From NCBI GenBank assembly GCA_017745015.1, contig JAGIAF010000004.1, positions 1 to 32,509 on the forward strand: DNA of 32,509 nt, written 5' to 3'. The translations under genes were made by a program, and so were the position numbers. The notes beneath the pieces are model-generated. The model searched no databases. It saw only the letters and a program-made list of their open reading frames with translations, and was not told the origin of the DNA. Origin of the DNA: Bdellovibrio sp. (GTDB lineage: Bacteria > Bdellovibrionota > Bdellovibrionia > Bdellovibrionales > Bdellovibrionaceae). This document shows positions 14,908 through 23,687 of the stretch, one piece after another; the first letter of the stretch is position 1, and every line of letters starts with the position of its first letter.

Positions 14908-16335
14908 ATGATGACAATCCGTGGGGGAAGACTTTTTTTTATAGGATTGAGCTTGGTTTTAGGACTGAGTGTTTCGGACTCCTATGCTGCGGAGGTCTCG
15001 GAAGTCGTTGCTAAACTCTGTGATGGCGGTTGCCCTTACGGCGATACGAAATGTTTAAATACTTGCTACTCAACTGGCAAGGTCGTGCCGTCCACTTCTT
15101 CAAATAAATCCACGGGAACGCAGACATCATCAACTCAATCTTCGGTTGGAGCATGCCAACAGCAACTGGCGTCCTTGGTGCAATCTTGTAACGACTCTGT
15201 CAGCAGTGCCGATAACTACTGTGATGAAAAAAACAGTAAAGAGATGAACTCGGTATCAAGCCAAGCATCTGCAATCGCTTTGGCCTTCGCTTCTCAAACA
15301 GCGGCTAGTGTGCAGGCGGCCTGTTCGAAAGCTGCCTTGTTGAGTCAGGCAGCCAATGCCGCAGTTGCAGCATATCGTACGGCTTGTTCGGGTGCGATCG
15401 ATAGTTGTACTTCGGCTTGTGATGCGGCGATCACTTACTACAATCAGTCGAAGGGTTGTTCAGATACCTCGACGATTTCTTTGAATTCTCAAGCGACGAC
15501 ATTGAAGCAGCAGTGTTCGAATTATACTGCAAGAACGGACCAAGCCCAGCAAGCTATTCAGAACTATGCTTTGACGGCATCGAATGGTGCGAACTGTGCT
15601 TCTGAAACTTCCGCTGACGATAACACATTGGTGGCGATCTGTGAGAAGAATCCTTCTCTTGCGGGTTGTACCAATACTATTGCTGACTGTAAGAATCCGT
15701 CGATGGCCACTAATAAAGTTTGTGTCTGTGCGAACAATCCTAACGATCCTCAATGTCTTGGAACTTCTTCCTCGACAGTTGCCGATGGTGGTTCCTTGAA
15801 TACTGGCAACATGGATATGTCATCTCGTAAAACGGGTGATACAAGCGGTGTGGATAATTTGCTAGGTGATATTCCTGATACCCCAGGCATTCAGCAAGGT
15901 AAGTTGAACGGTGGTGCCGGCGCTCCGGGTGTCGATGGTAAGCAGGGACAAGGCGTTGCATTTGGCAGTGGTGACTCCTCACATGGGTCATCGGGTGGTC
16001 GCTCAGGGAAAGCTGACGGCGCAGAAGAGGGTGGTGCCGGCCATCAAGTGAATAGCGGATATTATGGTGGTGGCGGAGGCTCCGGCGGTGGCTGGGGTGG
16101 TTCAGGCGATGGCGAAGGTGGCCGCGGTGAAGGTGGTCTGTGGAGTCGCATCTCTGACAAGCTTTCTGGAAAAAGTGGACCGGATCTGCGACAGTTTCTT
16201 CCGGGAGGAGCCAATGATCCTCGTCGCGGTATCGCTGGCGCTTCGGGGCCAGATGGAATTACCGGACCTCACTCGAATATTTGGCAGAAGATTCAAAACC
16301 GTTATCAAGTCGTGAGTCCGTCCTTGATTCCATAG
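14908..16335 (+). CDS. Secreted Cys/Ala/Gly-rich protein, tandem paralog 1
   Basis: GTG-ATG-ATG codons in a row make the exact start uncertain; 14908 is used. The 475-residue protein has a signal peptide (LFFIGLSLVLGLSVSDSYA). A Cys-rich and Ser/Thr-rich linker follows, then an Ala/Ser-rich helical domain with regularly placed cysteines (residues about 80-250), another Cys segment (CEKNPSLAGC, CVCANNPNDPQC), a Gly/Ser-rich region with GGGGG runs (about 330-420), and a conserved C-terminus (GPDLRQFLPGG, GASGPDGITGPHSNIW). It is closely similar along most of its length to the next gene. The design suggests a surface-exposed or envelope-spanning structural protein with disulfides. No family name can be given. 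Confidence 0.85.
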   Translation: MMTIRGGRLFFIGLSLVLGLSVSDSYAAEVSEVVAKLCDGGCPYGDTKCLNTCYSTGKVVPSTSSNKSTGTQTSSTQSSVGACQQQLASLVQSCNDSVSSADNYCDEKNSKEMNSVSSQASAIALAFASQTAASVQAACSKAALLSQAANAAVAAYRTACSGAIDSCTSACDAAITYYNQSKGCSDTSTISLNSQATTLKQQCSNYTARTDQAQQAIQNYALTASNGANCASETSADDNTLVAICEKNPSLAGCTNTIADCKNPSMATNKVCVCANNPNDPQCLGTSSSTVADGGSLNTGNMDMSSRKTGDTSGVDNLLGDIPDTPGIQQGKLNGGAGAPGVDGKQGQGVAFGSGDSSHGSSGGRSGKADGAEEGGAGHQVNSGYYGGGGGSGGGWGGSGDGEGGRGEGGLWSRISDKLSGKSGPDLRQFLPGGANDPRRGIAGASGPDGITGPHSNIWQKIQNRYQVVSPSLIP

Positions 16336-16388
16336 TCCTGTCTCAATCTGAGATACTTCGAGTTACAGTTAAGTAAACATATTCTCGT

Positions 16389-16396
16389 ACCGATAA
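16389..16396 (+). promoter_or_regulatory. ACCGATAA octamer before tandem paralog 2
   Basis: The octamer lies inside a small inverted repeat, TACCGA-TAAAAT-TCGGTA (16388-16405). A TAAG sits 15 bases upstream, the spacing of a sigma-28 -35. If this is the promoter, the transcript would begin at or next to the ATG (leaderless). Confidence 0.4.
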
Positions 16397-16404
16397 AATT
16401 CGGT

Positions 16405-17874
16405 ATGGGATTGAAGCGCTTTTTCCACAGTATGTTACTCGTTTTTTCGATGCTATTTTTCTTTCCAGAGATCGGAAAAGCAGATCGCATTTCATGCAGC
16501 TATGATCCCAGCAGTCCTCAAGCAAATTGTCCTGCAAACTACGTTTGTCTTTCTACGGGAAGTGGGCGTTCAGCCTATGCATGTCGTCCGGCTCAATGTC
16601 AGCAAAACTATACGGAATGTCCGTCAGGGAAAGTTTTGAAATATCAAAACGGTGCTTGTACTTGTGCCGCGACTTCATCCTCTTCGACGGCTTCCGTGGG
16701 AAGTTGCCAACAACAATTGGCATCTTTGGTACAAGCTTGTAATGACTCAGTAAGCAGTGCCGATAACTACTGTGATGAAAAAAACAGTAAAGAGATGAAC
16801 TCGGTATCAAGCCAAGCATCGGCAATCGCTTTAGCCTTCTCTTCTCAAACGGCGGCCAGTGTGCAAGCGGCCTGCTCGCAATCAGCGATGTTAAGTCAGG
16901 CCGCTAATGCCGCTGTGGCTGCTTACCGCATGGCGTGTTCAGGTGCGATCGAGAGTTGTAGTTCTGCCTGTGATGCGGCGACAGCATACTATAATCAAAC
17001 GAAGGGTTGTTCTGATACCTCAACGACGACGTTGAACTCTCAGGCGACAACTTTGAAGAAGCAGTGTTTGAACTACACAGCCAGAACTGATCAAGCTCAA
17101 CAAGCTATTCAGAACTATGCTTTGACGGCATCGAATGGTGCAAACTGTGCTTCGGAAACGTCCGCTGACGATAACACACTGGCGGCGATCTGTGAGAAGA
17201 ATCCTTCTCTTGCAGGTTGTTCAAATACTATCGCTGATTGTAACAATCCATCCATGGCTTCAAACAAAGTTTGTGTCTGTGCGAAGAATCCTAACGACCC
17301 TCAATGTCTTGGTACCTCTTCGACGGTGACGGATGGTGGCAGTTTAAATACGGGCAACATGGATATGTCATCGCGTTTGACTAGCAATTCAGCTGGTGCG
17401 GAAAATTTGTTGGGTGATATTCCGGATACGCCTGGTATCGCACAAGGTAAAGCAAACGCCGGTGGCGCTGCGGGTGTCGATGGTAAGCAAGGTAATGGCG
17501 CAAACTTAGGTGGAAATTCTGACGGTCATGGCGGGGGATCTGCTGGTTCCAAAGGAGCTGCGGGTGAAGCTGAAGCCAATGGTTCTGCAGTCAATGCAGG
17601 ATTCTATGGTGGCGGCGGTGGAGGCGGCGGAAGCTGGGGTGGCGGAGACGGTTCTGGCGGCGGCGGTGGCGGCCTTTTTGGAAGTGCGGCAGCAGCTATC
17701 GCAGCAAAGGGTGGTCCGGATTTACGTCAGTTCTTGCCAGGTGGAAAACTTGCTCCAGGAGCACGCGGAATCGCGGGAGCTTCGGGACCAGATGGAATCA
17801 CTGGTCCTCATACGGATATCTGGAAAAAGGTCAACAATCGCTATCAAGTGATGTCGACCACTCTTTTACCTTAA
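16405..17874 (+). CDS. Secreted Cys/Ala/Gly-rich protein, tandem paralog 2
   Basis: The 489-residue protein has the same domain order as its upstream neighbour: signal peptide (MLLVFSMLFFFPEIGKA), a different N-terminal Cys-rich module (CSYDPSSPQANC, CPANYVCLSTGSG, CQQNYTECPSG), the shared Ala/Ser helical domain, shared Cys segment, Gly-rich stretch and shared C-terminus (GGPDLRQFLPGG, GASGPDGITGPHTDIW). Within the shared helical domain a 68-base block (16753-16820) is identical to 15202-15269. The start lacks a Shine-Dalgarno; the ATG lies 8 bases after an ACCGATAA octamer. It ends 3 bases before the end of the convergent aspartate kinase gene, with no terminator hairpin between. Confidence 0.85.
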   Translation: MGLKRFFHSMLLVFSMLFFFPEIGKADRISCSYDPSSPQANCPANYVCLSTGSGRSAYACRPAQCQQNYTECPSGKVLKYQNGACTCAATSSSSTASVGSCQQQLASLVQACNDSVSSADNYCDEKNSKEMNSVSSQASAIALAFSSQTAASVQAACSQSAMLSQAANAAVAAYRMACSGAIESCSSACDAATAYYNQTKGCSDTSTTTLNSQATTLKKQCLNYTARTDQAQQAIQNYALTASNGANCASETSADDNTLAAICEKNPSLAGCSNTIADCNNPSMASNKVCVCAKNPNDPQCLGTSSTVTDGGSLNTGNMDMSSRLTSNSAGAENLLGDIPDTPGIAQGKANAGGAAGVDGKQGNGANLGGNSDGHGGGSAGSKGAAGEAEANGSAVNAGFYGGGGGGGGSWGGGDGSGGGGGGLFGSAAAAIAAKGGPDLRQFLPGGKLAPGARGIAGASGPDGITGPHTDIWKKVNNRYQVMSTTLLP

Positions 17875-17877
17875 TGC

Positions 17878-19065
17878 TTAAATCAACGCGTGCAGACTTT
17901 CGATAGCTTGCTTACGTGCAGAAGCTTCAACTAATACAGTCACACTCATCGCACTCATAATAAGCTTGTGAGCTTGAATCTGTGCCTGATCGATTTTCTC
18001 TAAAACTCTTTGTGGAATCTCTGGTGAGGTCGCGCCTGTGCAAGTCAATGTCACAGTCGAGAAGTCTGTGCCGTGCAAAGAGAACTGCTTTTGATTTTGC
18101 AATTCGCGTTTCACCGCACCCATGATCTCTTGTGGACCTGTGAGTAGGATTTCGGTGTTGTCTTTAGAAATTTCACAATGCAAAAGTTGCGGGAAAGCGA
18201 TTTGTTTTTCTTCAAACAGATCTTGCAACTGCTTCAACGCTTTCGCGGTGTTTTTCTCTTGAGATTTGATTTCAAGAACAGTTTCGTGAGAGTTCAAAGA
18301 AAGTGCTTTGCAGGATTCAAACATATTTAATCCTTTTTTAACGAGAGTACCGTCAGAAGTTTTGCTAGAAGCCGGGCCGATGTATAAAGGTACATCGCGA
18401 AGTTTTGCCAATTCCACCGAGCGATAGTGCAGAACTTTGGCGCCCCAGAAAGTCATTTCCATCAATTGATCATAGCTCAGCTCTTGAAGAGGGCGAGCGC
18501 TTTTCACAATATTCGGATCCGCAGTGAAGACTGCCGGAACGTCTTTCAGAATTTCACAACGATCGGCTTTAAAGGCCGCCGCCATTGCAACGGCTGATGT
18601 ATCAGAGCCACCGCGACCAAGAGTTGTGATTTCTTTTGTCGTTGGCGAAACACCTTGGAAACCGGCTAAGATCACAACCTTGTCGGTTTTCAAAGCTTCT
18701 TCCACGCGGAACGCTTTCACATCTTTGATAAAGGCATTGACGTGAGAGTCATCGGTGAAAATACCGGCCTGGCTTCCCGTGAAGCTGATTGCCGGGCAAC
18801 CCAAATCATTCAACGCCATAGAAACAAGAGACATACTGATACGTTCGCCCACAGTAAGAAGCATATCCATTTCACGGCGTTGAGGATGAGAGGAAACTTG
18901 GCTGGCAAGATCAATCAGGGAGTTGGTGGTTTTTCCCATGGCGCTGACAACAACGATCAAAGAATTTTCTTTGGCTTGTTCGGCAACGCGCGCTGAGACG
19001 GCTTTGATCTTTTCAGGATCAGCAAGAGTGGCTCCACCATATTTCTGTACAATCAGTGGTTTCAT
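17878..19065 (-). CDS. lysC: Aspartate kinase
   Basis: A 395-residue cytoplasmic enzyme that phosphorylates aspartate, the first step toward lysine, diaminopimelate (needed for peptidoglycan), threonine and methionine. The N-terminal kinase domain shows VQKYGGATLADPEKI (family KFGGTS with changes), VVSAMGKTTNSL, TVGERISM, GFQG and TTLGRGGSDTSAVA, followed by TADPNIV. The C-terminal 130 residues should form the two ACT domains that bind the feedback amino acid. KYGGA in place of KFGGT/S at the ATP site is a mild deviation. Length fits the monofunctional class. Confidence 0.94.
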   Translation of the reverse strand: MKPLIVQKYGGATLADPEKIKAVSARVAEQAKENSLIVVVSAMGKTTNSLIDLASQVSSHPQRREMDMLLTVGERISMSLVSMALNDLGCPAISFTGSQAGIFTDDSHVNAFIKDVKAFRVEEALKTDKVVILAGFQGVSPTTKEITTLGRGGSDTSAVAMAAAFKADRCEILKDVPAVFTADPNIVKSARPLQELSYDQLMEMTFWGAKVLHYRSVELAKLRDVPLYIGPASSKTSDGTLVKKGLNMFESCKALSLNSHETVLEIKSQEKNTAKALKQLQDLFEEKQIAFPQLLHCEISKDNTEILLTGPQEIMGAVKRELQNQKQFSLHGTDFSTVTLTCTGATSPEIPQRVLEKIDQAQIQAHKLIMSAMSVTVLVEASARKQAIESLHALI

Positions 19066-19089
19066 TATCTTGGGGCCTTCATGCCTTCG

Positions 19090-20058
19090 CTAGTAGACAG
19101 GCGGAGATTGTTGATACACGTAGTTGGTCACCATTTTTCCAGCGCCCTTAGGAACGCGGATAAAGTGACTTGCGACCTGACGAGGAATGTATCCTAGATA
19201 CAGCTCAGCATTCAAATCTTTTAGTGATTTTCTTGTGACACCCAAGTGGTCAGCTAAGCGATCTAAATCTGTACCCCCAGGAACAGAAACGATTTCGTAC
19301 TCCAATGGATCCATCTTTTCTAAGTCGCGGAAGCCATAAAGATTCGGCGCTTTTGAAATCAACATCGCTGCTAAAATTTTCGGGACGTATTCTTGAGTTT
19401 CAGCAGGAAGTGCGGAAAGTTTAATGAGCGTCCAGTAATCTTTGGTGCCGTACTTTTTAATCTGACGACGAAGACCGTTTTCACCCATGTTGTAACTTGC
19501 TGCAACTAGATACCAAGAACCGAACTCACCATAGAGGTCTTTCAAATATTTAATTGCCGCCGATGTGCTTTTCTTCAGGTCACGGCGCTCATCCAACCAC
19601 CAAGTCTTAGACAGACCATAGCGATTGCCCGTAGGTTCGATAAACTGCCAAGGTCCCACCGCATCTGCATGGCTGATGGCGTTTGGTGCGAAACCGCTTT
19701 CGATCATCACCATATAAGCAAGATCCGTTGGAAGGCCTGAGCGTCTTAATTCAGTTTGAATGAAGGGCATGTACTTATAAGAACGTTGCAACCATTCACG
19801 GAACCACTTGTTGCCACGGCCTTGATAATAGGCGACCCACTTACTGACTTTTTTATTGTAAGTCACAGGCAGATCAAAAATCAGATTATCAGATTGAACG
19901 TGCGAAGATTTCGCCGTCAGGGCTTTCAATTTTTCCTTAAGAGTGTGGGCATTAGAAGTCGTTGGGTTCGCCGCCGCGCTTGCCGCTGCAGGATTCGTTT
20001 CTGCGTGGGCCGGAAGTGAAATTGAAATCGATAAAAGTGCTGCTACCAACGTTCTCAT
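19090..20058 (-). CDS. Lytic murein transglycosylase, MltD-like
   Basis: A 322-residue exported enzyme that cleaves the glycan strand of peptidoglycan with formation of 1,6-anhydromuramic acid. It has a signal peptide (about residues 1-19) and a Goose-lysozyme/SLT catalytic domain: LAYMVMIESGF with the catalytic glutamate at E120, then SHADAVGPWQFIEPTGNRYGL and SYNMGENG. A C-terminal segment (GGTDLDRLADHLGVTRKSLKDLN) looks like a single LysM-type peptidoglycan-binding module. Full MltD usually has two LysM repeats. The gene is divergent from the flagellar cluster (221-base gap), so it could assist rod passage through the wall or serve prey invasion or general wall turnover. The motif evidence does not decide between these. 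Confidence 0.92.
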   Translation of the reverse strand: MRTLVAALLSISISLPAHAETNPAAASAAANPTTSNAHTLKEKLKALTAKSSHVQSDNLIFDLPVTYNKKVSKWVAYYQGRGNKWFREWLQRSYKYMPFIQTELRRSGLPTDLAYMVMIESGFAPNAISHADAVGPWQFIEPTGNRYGLSKTWWLDERRDLKKSTSAAIKYLKDLYGEFGSWYLVAASYNMGENGLRRQIKKYGTKDYWTLIKLSALPAETQEYVPKILAAMLISKAPNLYGFRDLEKMDPLEYEIVSVPGGTDLDRLADHLGVTRKSLKDLNAELYLGYIPRQVASHFIRVPKGAGKMVTNYVYQQSPPVY

Positions 20059-20238
20059 ATTCTTTCATTATGGGGTCGATTCTTTGACACTGTCGACAAA
20101 GAACTGCCAGCATCTTGTCGCCATCGACGAAGGTCTTTACACGGTCAAATCGCAGAAAACTTGAGTCCATATTATTTTTCCTAGAAGAAAGTCTAGTAGG
20201 CAGATCTTTTCCTCGACCGAAGTCGGTCCTGTCAAAAG

Positions 20239-20255
20239 CTGGCACAACGCTTGCT
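20239..20255 (+). promoter_or_regulatory. Sigma-54 (RpoN) promoter before flgF
   Basis: CTGGCACAACGCTTGCT matches the YTGGCACG-N4-TTGCW consensus: GG at 20241-20242 and GC at 20253-20254 are separated by exactly 10 bases. The expected start of transcription, about 12 bases after GC, falls just before the GGGAG ribosome site of flgF. Confidence 0.8.
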
Positions 20256-20279
20256 GCTCAACAGAGTGAGGGAGAACCG

Positions 20280-21101
20280 ATGAGCGTAAAAGGCGTCTAT
20301 ACAGCACTTAGCGGAGCCATGGCCCAAAGTACAAAACTAGATACAATCGCCAATAACTTGGCGAACGTGAACACGCCTGCATTCAAGCGTGATCAACAAC
20401 TATTCCAAGAGTACCTCACGGCCAACGAGAAGCCGCCTGAAGTGATTCAAGTCCCGCGCGACGTCGCTTCTATTGAAAGCTTTTATAATATGCAAGGTGG
20501 CGACAAGAGTTATGTCGACACTAAAGGAACGTTCACTGACTTCTCTCAAGGTGGTTTGAAGCCAACGGGTAATGCGTTGGACGTAGCCATTGATGGTAAA
20601 GGTTTCTTTGAAGTGGCCACTCCAGGTGGAGTGAAGCTGACACGTGCGGGTAACTTCACGTTGGATGGCAATGGTCAGCTTGTTACTAAAGAAGGCTACC
20701 CAGTTTTGAAGGCGGATGCAGCCGGTGGAGCAGATCCTGCTTCTCGTGTGATTCGCTTTGAAGGTAACGGCCCCGTTCAGATCTCTGACAACGGTGATGT
20801 TTACCAAGGTACTAATAATCTCGGTAAGTTATCTCTGGTCAATGTGGCAAATCCAGACTCTTTGTTGAAGCAAGGAAGTTCACTGTATGGATTTAAGCCC
20901 AACATGAATGCCGAGATCACCAACATTAACAACCCCAGCTTGAAGCAAGGGTTCTTGGAGACGTCAAACGTCAATATCGTGCAAGAGATGACGGATATGA
21001 TTTCTACCAATCGCGTGTTTGAAAGCACGCAAAAAGCCATCTCCGCCTACGATCAAATGGCAGAGAAGATGGTTAACGTTGTTGGTAAAGTTACTCCGTA
21101 A
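20280..21101 (+). CDS. flgF: Flagellar proximal rod protein FlgF
   Basis: A 273-residue rod component exported by the flagellar type III system. It begins with the rod/hook N-terminal motif (VYTALSGAMAQSTKLDTIANNLANVNTPAFKRD) and ends with the matching C-terminal helix (GFLETSNVNIVQEMTDMISTNRVFE); these two helices pack together in the axial structure. The start at 20280 follows GGGAG. The frame is open further upstream but without a site or homology. It leads the flgF-flgG-flgA-flgH-flgI cluster behind a sigma-54 promoter. FlgF rather than another rod protein is assigned from its position just before flgG and its size. Confidence 0.92.
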   Translation: MSVKGVYTALSGAMAQSTKLDTIANNLANVNTPAFKRDQQLFQEYLTANEKPPEVIQVPRDVASIESFYNMQGGDKSYVDTKGTFTDFSQGGLKPTGNALDVAIDGKGFFEVATPGGVKLTRAGNFTLDGNGQLVTKEGYPVLKADAAGGADPASRVIRFEGNGPVQISDNGDVYQGTNNLGKLSLVNVANPDSLLKQGSSLYGFKPNMNAEITNINNPSLKQGFLETSNVNIVQEMTDMISTNRVFESTQKAISAYDQMAEKMVNVVGKVTP

Positions 21102-21151
21102 CCGCGGCAGCGGGCAGTGCCGGAGCGGCGGTAGTCGCGCAGGCTGGAGCA
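21101..21151 (+). repeat. REP-like structured element after the flgF stop
   Basis: Second copy of the element found after recA. The outer stem ACCGC (21101-21105) pairs with GCGGT (21128-21132), and an inner GGCA/TGCC pair lies at 21106-21109 and 21118-21121. GCAGTGCCGGAGCG and GTCGCGCAGGCTG are identical to the recA copy. The element lies within the cluster and has no T-run, so transcription probably reads through to flgG. Confidence 0.7.
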
Positions 21152-21192
21152 GATTGTTTTTCTATTTAATGTGCATAGCGGAAGGATTCGTA

Positions 21193-21975
21193 ATGCTTAA
21201 AAGTTTGAATACTGCAGCGACAGGGATGGCGGCTCAGCAGACTAATATGGATGTTATCGCCAATAATATCGCCAACTCCTCGACTTCGGGTTTTAAAAGA
21301 TCCCGCGCGGAGTTCGAAGATCTCATGTATCAAACTCAAAAAGAGCCAGGTGCCGCTACAGGTTTGAATTCTTACTCACCAAATGGCGTGCAAACAGGTC
21401 TTGGTGTTCGTACGGCTGCGATTCAAAAAGATTTTGCGAATGGCAGTGCTCAAGTCACTAAAAATCCATTGGATATTCAGGTGGAAGGCTCAGGCTTTTT
21501 CCAAGTGATGACTCCAGATGGTGAAGTTGCTTTTACGCGTGACGGTTCATTTAAAAAAGATCCATCGGGTCGTATCGTTGATAAAAACGGCAACATTTTG
21601 CAACCTGAGATCACAGTTCCGGCTGATTCGACAGGTTTGGAAATTGCTCCAAATGGCGAAGTGCGCTCGGTGTCTGGGAATGCAGCTCCGACAACAATCG
21701 GTCAAATCGATCTTACTAATTTCGTAAATCCAGCTGGTTTGAAAGCCATGGGTAAAAACTTGTTCGGTCAAACGCCGGCCAGTGGTCAACCGGTGCAAAC
21801 TCGTCCTGGCTTGAACGGTGCGGGTTACTTGGCGCAAGGTCAACTTGAGGCCAGTAATGTGAATATCGTTGATGAAATGGTGAATATGATCACGGCTCAA
21901 CGTGCTTACGAAACAAATTCGAAAGTGATCCAAGCATCAGATCAGATGCTTCAATCTATTAACAACATGAGATAA
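21193..21975 (+). CDS. flgG: Flagellar distal rod protein FlgG
   Basis: A 260-residue distal rod subunit. The N-terminus MLKSLNTAATGMAAQQTNMD followed by VIANNIANSSTSGFKRSRAEFEDLMYQ is the classic FlgG start, and the C-terminus (ASNVNIVDEMVNMITAQRAYETNSKVIQASDQMLQ) is equally typical. Length equals that of enteric FlgG. GGAAGGA precedes the ATG. FlgG builds the drive shaft through the P- and L-rings encoded just downstream. The next gene starts 6 bases after its stop. Confidence 0.97.
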   Translation: MLKSLNTAATGMAAQQTNMDVIANNIANSSTSGFKRSRAEFEDLMYQTQKEPGAATGLNSYSPNGVQTGLGVRTAAIQKDFANGSAQVTKNPLDIQVEGSGFFQVMTPDGEVAFTRDGSFKKDPSGRIVDKNGNILQPEITVPADSTGLEIAPNGEVRSVSGNAAPTTIGQIDLTNFVNPAGLKAMGKNLFGQTPASGQPVQTRPGLNGAGYLAQGQLEASNVNIVDEMVNMITAQRAYETNSKVIQASDQMLQSINNMR

Positions 21976-21981
21976 TAGCGA

Positions 21982-22917
21982 ATGAAGAGTGTTTTCGCTT
22001 TGCTTATAATGTTGGGAGCTCAAGCGTGGGCCGGTGGTCGTCCTGAGATTTCTATTCCCTCAACGGTGGAAGTTTCTCAACGCCCGGTATTGCGCTTGGG
22101 TGACATCGCAGTTCTGAAGAACGGGAATGAAGCATTGCTTGCGCAAATGGATGCGTTGGTGTTGCGTGACGATGCCCGCGAGTTGTTGTTATCACAACAG
22201 TTCGAATCTAAAGAATTGCTGACTAAAATTAAGCAAGCGTTGGAAGAAAACGAGGATCTGAAAGAACTCAATCCGGCGTTTAAGATTCCCACTCAAGTAA
22301 AAGTGAACTTTGCTTCGACGATGATTTCTCGCCAAGAGGTTCAACGTCGTATGACGAATTTCCTTTCCGTTCGTTGCGATACTTGCGAATACAATATCTC
22401 CATTCAATCCGTTCCTGTTCCGGCGAATCGCCAATGGGACTTGGATATGACGCAGCTTTCAGCTAAGGGCGGCTTCCTTTTGCCGGTCCGCGACGGAGAA
22501 AATCGTCAAATTAAATGGATTTCGGGAACAATTCGCGTTTCTCGATTAACCCCGGTGACGACGAAAATGATCTCACAAGGAGAGCGCGTAAACGCCCAGG
22601 ATCTTCAGATGTCTATGGTGGATGTGACCTTTGCTAAGGACTCCAGCATGCGCATTGAAGATTGCCAAGGGTTGTTGGCAGCTCGAACACTTCCCGTCGG
22701 AACTCCAGTATGGTCTTCCGATCTCAAACGTGAACCGGCAGCTAAGAGGGGACAAATTGTTAAAGCCTTGATCGGCGACGACAGTTTTGAAATCTCGGTC
22801 AATGTGCAAGCAGAGGACAATGGCTTTGTCGGGGATATTATTAAAGTAAAAAACCTGGAAACCCAAAAAGTCCTCTCGGCAGTGATCACTGAAAAAGGTG
22901 TGGTGAAGTTACAATGA
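21982..22917 (+). CDS. flgA: Flagellar P-ring assembly chaperone FlgA
   Basis: A 311-residue periplasmic protein with a signal peptide (MKSVFALLIMLGAQAWA). The C-terminal half has the SAF/ChapFlgA pattern: VTTKMISQGERVNAQDLQM, LLAARTLPVGTPVWSSDLK and IKVKNLETQKVLSAVI. FlgA helps FlgI assemble into the P-ring around the rod. It is longer than enteric FlgA (about 220 residues) owing to an N-terminal beta-rich region. Its last four bases overlap the start of flgH (ATGA), implying translational coupling. Confidence 0.93.
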   Translation: MKSVFALLIMLGAQAWAGGRPEISIPSTVEVSQRPVLRLGDIAVLKNGNEALLAQMDALVLRDDARELLLSQQFESKELLTKIKQALEENEDLKELNPAFKIPTQVKVNFASTMISRQEVQRRMTNFLSVRCDTCEYNISIQSVPVPANRQWDLDMTQLSAKGGFLLPVRDGENRQIKWISGTIRVSRLTPVTTKMISQGERVNAQDLQMSMVDVTFAKDSSMRIEDCQGLLAARTLPVGTPVWSSDLKREPAAKRGQIVKALIGDDSFEISVNVQAEDNGFVGDIIKVKNLETQKVLSAVITEKGVVKLQ

Positions 22918-23687
22918 TTAGAGAATTTAAAACCCCATTCATTAAATTACTTACGATGAGTGCCATCTTGGTATCGATGGTTCTCGCTTCAGGTTGCGCG
23001 ACAATGGATGACCTTGTGGCGAGCATCAATGGGAAGAAAGAAAACCCACCACTTGAGAAAATTCAATCAGCACCTCGCTATTCGGATTCTCAAAACATGG
23101 GTGTACCCACCGATCGTCAGTATAAAAAAATGACTCGCAATCGTATGGAAGAAGAATCTGATTTGGGTTCTAACGCCGGTTCGACGTGGGTGATGGAAGG
23201 CCAAGTCGCTTACTTGTTTGCGCAAAACAAAATGCGCAGAGAAGGCGACATGGTCAATGTGAAGTTGGATGGCAACGCGCAAAAGCAAGTTGAAACCAAA
23301 GTCGGCGTGATCAAAAAACTTTTGAAACAACTTGAAGACCAGGAAAAAGGTCCTCAAAGCAATGGTGAGTTGAGCAACGGTTTGGCAGCAAATGGCGAAG
23401 CCACTCGTGCTCCAGCCGCAGCGAAGCCTGAAGAGAAAAAAGAAGACGATAAAGAAGGTTTGGCAGATGTGAAAGACATCCCAACGAAGATTGTCGAAAA
23501 ACTTGCTGACGGTAACTACCGTGTGAAAGGCCAACAACCTTTCATGATCGGCAAGCGCGAATACAAAGTGATTTTGACGGGTCTCCTTCGTCCGGAAGAC
23601 TTTAACGATGAAGGGATTACGTCACAAAAATTGTTAGACCCTCAGTACGATGTTGTCAGCATTAGAAGGAACACAAGCAATGAATAA
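22914..23687 (+). CDS. flgH: Flagellar L-ring lipoprotein FlgH
   Basis: A 257-residue outer-membrane lipoprotein that forms the L-ring bushing. The signal ends in a lipobox (VLASGC), with the cysteine at about residue 28. Conserved FlgH segments include YLFAQNKMRREGDMVNVKL and FMIGKREYKVILTGLLRPEDF. Between them lies an added charged linker (about residues 140-195) rich in Glu, Lys, Ala and Asn, unlike compact FlgH proteins, which makes it longer than enteric FlgH (about 230). The start overlaps flgA by 4 bases and the end overlaps flgI by 8, so flgA-H-I are tightly coupled. Confidence 0.93.
   Translation: MIREFKTPFIKLLTMSAILVSMVLASGCATMDDLVASINGKKENPPLEKIQSAPRYSDSQNMGVPTDRQYKKMTRNRMEEESDLGSNAGSTWVMEGQVAYLFAQNKMRREGDMVNVKLDGNAQKQVETKVGVIKKLLKQLEDQEKGPQSNGELSNGLAANGEATRAPAAAKPEEKKEDDKEGLADVKDIPTKIVEKLADGNYRVKGQQPFMIGKREYKVILTGLLRPEDFNDEGITSQKLLDPQYDVVSIRRNTSNE

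Noticed and set aside
15207..15220. GCCGATAA inside the first paralog (and again near 16759 in the second), an exact FliA -10, with a TAAnGACT-like sequence 11 bases upstream
   Set aside because: It lies within a well-conserved coding block that is identical in both paralogs, so the match is explained by the protein sequence; the -35 half agrees poorly.
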